Origin: Cyclobacteriaceae bacterium
GTDB taxonomy: Bacteria; Bacteroidota; Bacteroidia; Cytophagales; Cyclobacteriaceae
Assembly (NCBI GenBank): GCA_009885605.1
Contig: VFKK01000202.1
Location: 1 to 12,131 of the forward strand
DNA length: 12,131 nucleotides
Reading direction: 5' to 3'
The notes under the pieces: model-generated
What the model was told of the DNA's origin: nothing
The model's input: the letters and a program-made list of their open reading frames with translations, nothing else
Database searches by the model: none
Made by a program: the position numbers and the translations under genes
Shown here: in pieces, positions 6,399-12,131 of the stretch
How positions within the stretch are numbered: the stretch's first letter is position 1
How the letters are laid out: each line of letters opens with the position of its first letter

Positions 6399-8102
6399 TT
6401 GAAAACCCTCTTTTTGGCCTTTATTATTTTCTTATTTGCGGAGGAATTAGTCTGCCTGGGTCAAACTTCCAACTGGATAAAGTGGGAAAGTAAAACACCT
6501 TCAAGAGGAACAGGTTGGAAATATTTCCAGGATTCAGTGAAAAGCAATCGCTATTTGGATTCGATTTCAGAATCATTTCAAAAGGAAGGATACTTGGAAA
6601 TATTTAAAAGAAACGAAAGACCAGGAGTTGATTCATTGAAAGTCGAATTTTTTCCTGGGACAAAATACGCTTGGGCTGAAATAAATACAAGAAATATCCC
6701 ACAAGAACTGATCCGGCAAATTGGACCACTCGAGAATGATTATCCTTCGATTGTAGACTGGATGGATCGATTGATTCTTAAAGCAGAAGATCTGGGGTAT
6801 CCTTTTGCGGTAGCCAATCTGGATAGTATCAAGCTGGAAGGAGATTCTATTCGCGCCAATCTGAATTTTGAGTTTGGACCATTGATCTCTTGGGATAGTG
6901 TTGCTGTATCGGGTCAAACAAAAACGCAGCCCCGGTATGTCCAAAATCTTACCGGAATCGAGCCGGGAAATCCCTTTTCACAAAAGGAATTTGAGGAGAG
7001 TATTTTGACCTTGGGAAGGTCGCCTTATTTTTCGATCGCCGAAAAAACGGATATTACTTTTCAGACAAAAAGCGCAAGGCCAACATTCAACCTGAGAGAT
7101 CGAAAAGCAAATGTGCTGGACGGAATCATTGGTCTTTTACCAAATGAAAATGAGCCCGGTAAAATGTTGATTACAGGGCAACTTGATCTGGAACTTTACC
7201 ACTTGGGAGGGAAAGGGCGGGACATTGCATTGCATTGGCAACGTTTAAATATTTCCACACAATCTTTGGACCTAACAGCCAAAGAATCCTTCCTGTTTAA
7301 TTCGCCTTTGGATTTTAATTTAGGTTTTAATTTGCTTAAGCAAGACACTACTTTTCTTAATAGAAGCTTTAGTTTGGATTTTGGGTACAGGTTAAAAAAA
7401 GGCGGTTATTTGAGGTTTTTCACCAATAGAAAAGCCGGAGACTTGATTTCAACTGCCGCTTACCAAAATGTAACTGAGCTCCCCGATGTGGCGGATTTCA
7501 GGTGGAACCAATATGGAATTGGCTGGATTTGGAACAAATTGGATTCACCCGTTTTCCCAAGAAAAGGGTATAGGTTTACAGGGGAGTTTTCCGCAGGTAA
7601 TAAGGAGATTCTAGAAAACACGGGAATCCCTGAGGAAGTTTACACAAATATGGTTTTGAATTCGCCTCAATATTTGGGGAGGATTGATTTGGAAAAGCAC
7701 TTTTTCTTGAAACCAACTTGGGGAATTATGTTGAGAGCAGTTGGCGGTTTTACTCAAAACCAAAATCTTTTGCTGAATGATCTGTTCCGATTGGGAGGTT
7801 TGAAAACGATTAGGGGATTCAATGAGAACTACTTTTATGCACGGAGTTATGGATTTCTTAATACGGAACAGCGGCTATTTTTTGGAGAAAATTCATTTCT
7901 TATGATTTTTGCAGACCTTGGGATTCTGGAAAACCCGTACTTTGCAACATCAATTGACAACCCCTTTTCTTTTGGTGCCGGGGTAAATCTGGATATGGGA
8001 ACTGGAATATTTCGATTTATATATGGTATTGGGAAATCCAATGCTCAACCTCTTGCATTTTCTTATTCAAGAATTCACTTTGGCTACCTGGCCAGGTTTT
8101 AA
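6399..8102 (+). CDS. BamA/TamA-family (Omp85) outer-membrane protein, short POTRA region
   Basis: 567 residues. Residues 1-21 form a signal peptide (MKTLFLAF followed by a hydrophobic core); the cysteine at 19 lacks a proper lipobox, so this is not obviously a lipoprotein. Two POTRA-like segments follow at about 78-160 and 162-222; the second has the V-x-V-x-G and G-x-x-F-S-x-x-x-F pattern of POTRA domains. From about 235 to the end the protein is rich in alternating beta strands (Omp85 barrel). It carries the lid-loop motif IRGF (471-474) and ends in an aromatic beta-signal (HFGYLARF, 560-567). The family inserts or translocates proteins or lipids at the outer membrane. BamA proper usually has five POTRA domains, so this is a smaller paralogue closer to TamA in build. 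The TTG start is chosen because no in-frame ATG precedes residue 122 and an upstream TAA closes the frame at 6378-6380. The stop is 3 bp before the next gene. Confidence 0.88.
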   Translation: MKTLFLAFIIFLFAEELVCLGQTSNWIKWESKTPSRGTGWKYFQDSVKSNRYLDSISESFQKEGYLEIFKRNERPGVDSLKVEFFPGTKYAWAEINTRNIPQELIRQIGPLENDYPSIVDWMDRLILKAEDLGYPFAVANLDSIKLEGDSIRANLNFEFGPLISWDSVAVSGQTKTQPRYVQNLTGIEPGNPFSQKEFEESILTLGRSPYFSIAEKTDITFQTKSARPTFNLRDRKANVLDGIIGLLPNENEPGKMLITGQLDLELYHLGGKGRDIALHWQRLNISTQSLDLTAKESFLFNSPLDFNLGFNLLKQDTTFLNRSFSLDFGYRLKKGGYLRFFTNRKAGDLISTAAYQNVTELPDVADFRWNQYGIGWIWNKLDSPVFPRKGYRFTGEFSAGNKEILENTGIPEEVYTNMVLNSPQYLGRIDLEKHFFLKPTWGIMLRAVGGFTQNQNLLLNDLFRLGGLKTIRGFNENYFYARSYGFLNTEQRLFFGENSFLMIFADLGILENPYFATSIDNPFSFGAGVNLDMGTGIFRFIYGIGKSNAQPLAFSYSRIHFGYLARF

Positions 8103-8105
8103 GAC

Positions 8106-9227
8106 ATGAAAAAAGTAATTTTTAAGATTTTATTCTTCTTCCTTCTGATGGGGCTTTCTGCTCCCTTTGCCAGTGGGCAAGTATTGGAAGATTACAAATC
8201 TGATTGGGAAGAGGGAGGCAATAAATCTTGGTTTAGTGACAATGATCGATTGATCGTTGAGTTGGATTTAGTTTCTTTCCCGATGGGATTTATTTCATTT
8301 GAATTTCCGGCACAATCTGTAGTTTTTTTGGGAGACAAACTTTGGTTTTTTTCAGAAAAAGACACCATTTTTTCAGAAAAAGTAAGTCAATTAAAGAGCC
8401 AGTTTAATGTTGAAAAAGCCAATCTGATAGTGTTTAAAAGAGGAATTCAAATGGGGGACTCTAAAATCCAGAAAGTTTTGCAACCTGCTGAGCTCAATTC
8501 AGATCAAGTACTAAAAGCAGAATTAATACGAAATCGAGATTTTCAGCGGCAGGAAATCCGTGACTTTTTTGTGTTTGCAGTATTGTTAGTATTATTTGGA
8601 ATAGCGCTTTATAAACTGGCTTATCCTTATCTTTTTGCCGTCATGATCAGACCACTTTCACTGATCTATGCCGAGGATTTTTCAGAAAGTGGAAGTTTAC
8701 AGAAATTCTTCTCGTTTGATGTTTTATTTTATGTGGTGGTGGTAAACATGTTGACATCTCTGGCGGGGGTGCTTGGCTTGTTATTTTTCAAATTTGAATG
8801 GTTGAAAACCAGGTTTACATTGGACTTCAATTCTATGTTTCAGCTTTGGCTGGCAGTAGCAGGAATACTTTTGATGCTCACAATTTTAAAATTCATCGGT
8901 ATTAGAGTCGTTGCTTATTTATTTGACTTGGAAAAGCTTGAATTTCCACATTTCTTTTACTTGCTAAGGCTAGTTGCCATAACGTCTGCATTCTTTGTTT
9001 TGGTTTCTGCATTTTTTTTAATGAATGAGTTCTCAGGAATGAAAAACGCGTTGTCATTTTCTTTTTCAGCCTTTTTTTGGATTTATATAGCGGGAGTAGT
9101 CGGGTTGTTTCTGATCATGATGAATCGACTTAGCTTTAAGAAATACCATTTATTTGCTTACCTTTGCATTGCTGAATTAGTGCCCTTTTTGGTTATTTCA
9201 AAATGGATCATGGTAGTAGGGCAGTAA
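8106..9227 (+). CDS. DUF4271 domain-containing membrane protein
   Basis: 373 residues. It has a signal peptide (1-24, cleavage probably after SG at 23-24), a soluble segment at about 25-150 that is likely periplasmic, then six hydrophobic helices at roughly 152-178, 201-228, 246-273, 283-306, 318-340 and 349-371. This build, and its position directly before hemD, fit the DUF4271 family found in Bacteroidota. I know of no established function. The ATG lies 3 bp after the stop of the Omp85-like gene, so the pair is probably co-transcribed and perhaps translationally coupled. hemD starts 32 bp further on. The N-terminal soluble segment matches nothing I recognise. The membrane topology is read from hydrophobicity by eye and the helix edges are approximate. 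Confidence 0.78.
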   Translation: MKKVIFKILFFFLLMGLSAPFASGQVLEDYKSDWEEGGNKSWFSDNDRLIVELDLVSFPMGFISFEFPAQSVVFLGDKLWFFSEKDTIFSEKVSQLKSQFNVEKANLIVFKRGIQMGDSKIQKVLQPAELNSDQVLKAELIRNRDFQRQEIRDFFVFAVLLVLFGIALYKLAYPYLFAVMIRPLSLIYAEDFSESGSLQKFFSFDVLFYVVVVNMLTSLAGVLGLLFFKFEWLKTRFTLDFNSMFQLWLAVAGILLMLTILKFIGIRVVAYLFDLEKLEFPHFFYLLRLVAITSAFFVLVSAFFLMNEFSGMKNALSFSFSAFFWIYIAGVVGLFLIMMNRLSFKKYHLFAYLCIAELVPFLVISKWIMVVGQ

Positions 9228-9259
9228 GTTTTTGGACATAAACAAAGGATTAGCCTAGC

Positions 9260-10033
9260 ATGAGTGTAGCCACGAAAGACCGGTTTAGATCAGTTAAAAG
9301 TATTCTTGTTTCTCAACCCAAACCTACGGATGCAAATTCCCCTTATTTGCAGCTTGCAGAGAAGTACAAGATTAAAATAGATTTCAGGCAGTTCATAAAA
9401 GTGGAACCCGTTCCGCCAAAAGAATTCCGGAAGCAAAAAATTGATATCCTGAAGCATACAGCAATTATTTTTACAAGTAGAAATGCGATTGACCATTTCT
9501 TTGCTATCTGCAAAGACTTCAAAATCGAAATGCCTGCCGAAATGAAGTATTTTTGTATTTCAGATCAGACTGCCCATTACCTTCAGAAATACATCGTCAT
9601 ACGAAAGAGAAAATTGTTTGTAGGACAGAAGACAGCCGAGGATTTATTTGATTATTTTAAAAAGCATAAATCTGAAAAATACTTATTTCCGTGTTCTGAT
9701 ATTCGTAAGGAGGATATTCCTGATTACATGAATAAAAATGGAATTTCTTTTACAGAGGCAATCATCTATCATACTGTTGCCGCAGATTTATCCGATTTGG
9801 CTGATGTTAAATATGATATATTAGCTTTTTTCAGTCCTTCTGGAATAAAGTCGCTAAAACAAAACTTTCCAGATTTTGTCCAAGGAAAAACAAGAATTGC
9901 GGCATTCGGTCCTACTACAGCCCAAGCGGTAAGAGATATGGAGTTGATTTTGGATATTGAAGCGCCGATGCCAAACGCACCAAGTATGACTGGAGCTTTG
10001 GAACTTTATATAAAAAAGGCTAACAATTTGTAA
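9260..10033 (+). CDS. hemD: Uroporphyrinogen-III synthase
   Basis: 257 residues, the usual length. HemD closes and rearranges hydroxymethylbilane to uroporphyrinogen III, the branch point to heme, siroheme and corrinoids, in the cytosol. The family is poorly conserved, but its landmarks are here: an N-terminal SILVSQP strand (14-20), IIFTSRNAIDHFF (69-81), FFSPSGIKSL (190-199), AAFGPTTAQAV (214-224), and the C-terminal AP-x-P-x-APS-x-x-x-ALE pattern (235-248). No fusion to methyltransferase or to HemC is present. It sits 32 bp behind the DUF4271 gene and 77 bp before porP/sprF. No other tetrapyrrole pathway gene is in this block, though hemW lies across the divergent pivot. Confidence 0.9.
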   Translation: MSVATKDRFRSVKSILVSQPKPTDANSPYLQLAEKYKIKIDFRQFIKVEPVPPKEFRKQKIDILKHTAIIFTSRNAIDHFFAICKDFKIEMPAEMKYFCISDQTAHYLQKYIVIRKRKLFVGQKTAEDLFDYFKKHKSEKYLFPCSDIRKEDIPDYMNKNGISFTEAIIYHTVAADLSDLADVKYDILAFFSPSGIKSLKQNFPDFVQGKTRIAAFGPTTAQAVRDMELILDIEAPMPNAPSMTGALELYIKKANNL

Positions 10034-10110
10034 TTGTTTGAAATCAAAATCTGTGGTTTTTCAGTTTAAATTCTTAGAATAGGTATTAGATCGGATTAAA
10101 CCGTGCTCAA

Positions 10111-11091
10111 ATGATTCAAAGAGGCCATTGGAAATTTTTTTTTAGAAATCTTGTCATCCTCGCGTTCCTTTTTGGATACAGTCCATTAATGGCACAACAA
10201 GATGCTCAATTCACTCAGTACATGAATAATGGTATGTACTATAATCCAGCATTTGCAGGGAAAGAGGGAGGATTTAGGTTTTCAGCGTTGCATCGTTCCC
10301 AATGGCAGAATTATAGTACTAATTCTGGTCTAGGTGGAGCTCCGGTTACTCAGTTGATTACAGCTCAGGGTAGTTTGGATGGGAAAAATATTGGTTATGG
10401 CCTGACAATTGTGAACGATCAAATAGGTGCTACAGGTAATCTTGAAATTAATTTGCAGGGGTCATACCATAAAAAGATTAATCGTTCCGTGATAAGCTTT
10501 GGGGCTTACGTAGGAATGTTTTCGAGTGCTATTAATTATGATGAATTGATAGTAGTCAACCCAGAGCCAAATTTGCCGGGTGCAGGGAAGGAAAGTCAAA
10601 CAAATCTCAATTTTGGTGCGGGTGTACTATTCGATAGAGGAAATTATTATGTGGGAATAAGTTCTAGACATCTAAATGAGCCTGTTTTCGACTTTGGAGA
10701 TGGATCCTACGAAAACCAGTTAAAAAATCATTCTTACCTACTTTTAGGATATAAATTCAGGCCGATAGGGCAACTTTCAATCGAACCAAGTTTTCTTTTG
10801 AAATCTGTTTCTTTCAATAATTTTTCATACGATGTCAGCGTTATAGCAACTCATCAAGATAAAATTAGCGGCGGGATTGCTTTCAGAGGAGAAGAATCGC
10901 TATCGTTAATTCTTGGCTACAGCATTCTAAAAGATAATTCGCTGAGACTTGGCTATGCTTTTGATCTTGTAATTGGTGGAGTGGAAGCAAAATCACCTAC
11001 CAGTCATGAATTAATGTTGAGGTATACGTTAAAGGATATGACCAGGGAAGTGGAAAGAGTTATTCAAAGGACTCCAAGATTTAGGTTTTAG
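10111..11091 (+). CDS. PorP/SprF family type IX secretion system outer-membrane protein
   Basis: 326 residues, family length. The signal peptide spans 1-28 (basic start RGHWK, hydrophobic core 14-22, cleavage likely LMA-QQ). It is followed at once by the diagnostic DAQFTQYMNN-x-x-YYNPAFAG motif (31-50) of PorP/SprF proteins. The rest is repeated glycine-rich amphipathic beta strands, as expected for a 14-strand barrel, without a hydrophobic helix. Family members act at the outer membrane in type IX secretion; SprF is needed for SprB adhesin display on the cell surface in gliding Flavobacterium, and PorP for gingipain secretion in Porphyromonas. The gene precedes gldK at 188 bp, the same order as porP-porK in Porphyromonas. 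Many Bacteroidota hold several PorP/SprF paralogues, so assigning it as the core PorP rests on the gldK linkage. Confidence 0.92.
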   Translation: MIQRGHWKFFFRNLVILAFLFGYSPLMAQQDAQFTQYMNNGMYYNPAFAGKEGGFRFSALHRSQWQNYSTNSGLGGAPVTQLITAQGSLDGKNIGYGLTIVNDQIGATGNLEINLQGSYHKKINRSVISFGAYVGMFSSAINYDELIVVNPEPNLPGAGKESQTNLNFGAGVLFDRGNYYVGISSRHLNEPVFDFGDGSYENQLKNHSYLLLGYKFRPIGQLSIEPSFLLKSVSFNNFSYDVSVIATHQDKISGGIAFRGEESLSLILGYSILKDNSLRLGYAFDLVIGGVEAKSPTSHELMLRYTLKDMTREVERVIQRTPRFRF

Positions 11092-11126
11092 GATAAATGC
11101 TAAGTCTGTGAATTGAAAAAAAGCAA

Positions 11127-11153
11127 TAAACTTAACATTTAACCAAGTTTAAC
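11127..11153 (+). repeat. AT-rich inverted repeat with three TTAAC copies upstream of gldK
   Basis: TAAACTT (11127-11133) and AAGTTTA (11145-11151) form a perfect 7-bp inverted repeat with an 11-nt loop. Three TTAAC words overlap it, at 11132-11136, 11139-11143 and 11149-11153. The stem is too AT-rich, and lacks a following T tract, for an intrinsic terminator. It lies 25 bp before the predicted gldK -33 element, so an operator is possible. Chance is also likely in such AT-rich sequence. Confidence 0.25.
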
Positions 11154-11177
11154 TGTGTCTTAAAATTTGGCAGGTTA

Positions 11178-11210
11178 TTTGCATTATTGTGCCAAAATCA
11201 GCTAAATTTC
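11178..11210 (+). promoter_or_regulatory. Candidate promoter of the gldK transcript
   Basis: TTTG (11178-11181) is followed after 21 bp by TAAATTTC (11203-11210), one mismatch from TAnnTTTG. The spacing fits the 19-21 bp reported for Bacteroidota promoters. The predicted start site is near 11216, which leaves a leader of about 64 nt before the chosen gldK start. The 188-bp gap after porP supports a separate promoter here, although read-through from porP is not excluded, as no terminator is evident. Confidence 0.45.
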
Positions 11211-11279
11211 GCAGTATGAGTGCACTTTACAAAGGGTAATTATTTGATGATATCAAAAACGTCATTTATGTATAATAAA

Positions 11280-12131
11280 ATGAATATTCGAATTATGACC
11301 GTCACCTTGGGGTTGGCCGTCGCGACACTTTTACCTGGTTGTGGTCTTTTTAATAAAAAAGGTTCGGCCAGTGATAAGATGAACAGAAGAGGAGAAGTGA
11401 CCGGCGTAGCGAAGCGAGAGACCTGGCAACAGAACCTTCCCTTTGACATGGTTCCTGTTAAGGCAGGTACTTTTTGGATGGGACAATCTGATGAAGATAT
11501 TGCCTTCACTCAATCATCTCTAAACAAACAGATAACTGTTTCAGAATTTTTTATGGACAAATATGAAGTGTCCAATAATAAATACAGACAGTTTTTGGAA
11601 GCTGTTAAAAATGGAGCTTTGGCAACAGGAACCCCAACCACTTTAAGAGAAGAACCAATATTCAATCTGGATGAATTAAAACCTGACACAACTGTCTGGT
11701 CAACCAGCTTTTCTTATCATTATGGTGATCCTTTAATGGAGTTTTACTTTGACCATCCTGCATTTGACGACTATCCAGTGGTAGGTGTTAGTTGGGATCA
11801 AGCTCAAAAATATTCTGAGTGGAGAACTTACCACATGAGAGCTAACGATGAGTCTGACTATGATATGACACCATTTAGACTTCCTTCTGAAGCAGAATGG
11901 GAATATGCTGCAAAAGGAGGAAAAGATGTTGCAAAGTATCCTTGGGGAGGACCATATTTAAAAAATAAAAGAGGTTGCCTTATGGCAAACTTCAAGCCTG
12001 GAAGGGGAAATTATATTGATGATGGGTTTGCTTACACAGCCCCTGTAGATGTTTTTGCCCCTAACGGATTTGGACTGTACAATATGTCTGGAAATGTCGC
12101 AGAATGGGTTCTTGATGCTTATGGTACAACA
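11280..12131 (+). CDS. gldK: GldK/PorK-type gliding motility lipoprotein, partial: C-terminus beyond right edge
   Basis: 284 codons are open to the right edge; GldK of Flavobacterium is about 460 residues, so roughly 60 percent is seen. The signal peptide ends in a lipobox LPGC with the lipid-bearing Cys at 21. A charged linker follows, then the formylglycine-generating-enzyme-like (FGE-sulfatase, SUMF1) fold from about 53: DMVPVKAGTFWMG (56-68), FMDKYEVSNNKYRQF (91-105), VVGVSWDQAQKY (167-178), RLPSEAEWEYAAKGG (200-214) and NGFGLYNMSGNVAEWV (262-277). In GldK the fold is structural: with GldN it forms the periplasmic ring of the type IX secretion motor, attached to the outer membrane. Start choice: the ATG at 11280 follows an A-rich tract. 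In-frame ATGs at 11268 and 11295 are alternatives; the first adds MYNK, the second shortens the signal peptide. gldL, gldM and gldN are expected next. Confidence 0.92.
   Translation, partial: MNIRIMTVTLGLAVATLLPGCGLFNKKGSASDKMNRRGEVTGVAKRETWQQNLPFDMVPVKAGTFWMGQSDEDIAFTQSSLNKQITVSEFFMDKYEVSNNKYRQFLEAVKNGALATGTPTTLREEPIFNLDELKPDTTVWSTSFSYHYGDPLMEFYFDHPAFDDYPVVGVSWDQAQKYSEWRTYHMRANDESDYDMTPFRLPSEAEWEYAAKGGKDVAKYPWGGPYLKNKRGCLMANFKPGRGNYIDDGFAYTAPVDVFAPNGFGLYNMSGNVAEWVLDAYGTT

Noticed and set aside
6633..6944. A 103-codon open frame on the minus strand
   Set aside because: It is antisense to the POTRA region of the Omp85-like gene and has no recognisable motif, promoter or neighbour support.
10037..10068. 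TTTG-N20-TCAGTTTA before porP/sprF, considered as a promoter
   Set aside because: The spacing is right but the -7 box has two mismatches, which is easily met by chance in AT-rich sequence.
11240..11509. An 89-codon minus-strand frame over the gldK start
   Set aside because: It is antisense to the gldK signal peptide and FGE-like domain, which are clearly the real coding sequence, and has no family signature.
11280..12131. A genuine formylglycine-generating enzyme (sulfatase activator)
   Set aside because: The lipobox, the charged linker and the position directly after porP/sprF fit GldK. There is no sulfatase gene nearby. The catalytic Cys region of true FGE lies beyond the edge and cannot be inspected.

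Overview
The window looks like a chromosomal segment of a Bacteroidota bacterium, most likely order Cytophagales and perhaps the Algoriphagus/Cyclobacteriaceae group. That placement is an inference from gene content and protein style, not from a search. The signs are a PorP/SprF protein next to a GldK-type lipoprotein (type IX secretion and gliding), a DUF4271 membrane protein paired with uroporphyrinogen-III synthase, AT-rich coding sequence, few Shine-Dalgarno sites, and promoter-like boxes of the Bacteroidota type (TAnnTTTG).

The window is two blocks transcribed away from a 46-bp pivot at 6353-6398. The left block is entirely on the minus strand. Moving away from the pivot it holds hemW, a small DUF721/DciA-like gene, a three-gene partner-switching module (membrane GAF-SpoIIE phosphatase, STAS antagonist, RsbW-like kinase), and a tandem-parvulin periplasmic peptidyl-prolyl isomerase that runs off the left edge. 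The right block is entirely on the plus strand. It holds a short Omp85 (BamA/TamA-like) outer-membrane protein, a DUF4271 membrane protein only 3 bp behind it, hemD, porP/sprF, and the first 284 codons of gldK, which runs off the right edge.

Functionally the window mixes envelope biogenesis (parvulin foldase, Omp85 protein, PorP/GldK secretion parts), tetrapyrrole metabolism (HemW heme chaperone and HemD, on opposite strands), and one signalling module. In the module, dephosphorylation of the STAS protein by the phosphatase would let it sequester the kinase-like protein. No sigma factor or other obvious target lies beside it.

No tRNA, rRNA, CRISPR array, insertion sequence, phage gene or integrase was seen. 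No gap between genes exceeds 300 bp; the longest is 188 bp, between porP and gldK. Every gene looks intact apart from the two cut by the window edges. This appears to be a core-genome region rather than a mobile island, and I found no convincing new defence or mobile system. The items most worth a second look are the orphan partner switch, the back-to-back promoter at the pivot, and the gldK leader.
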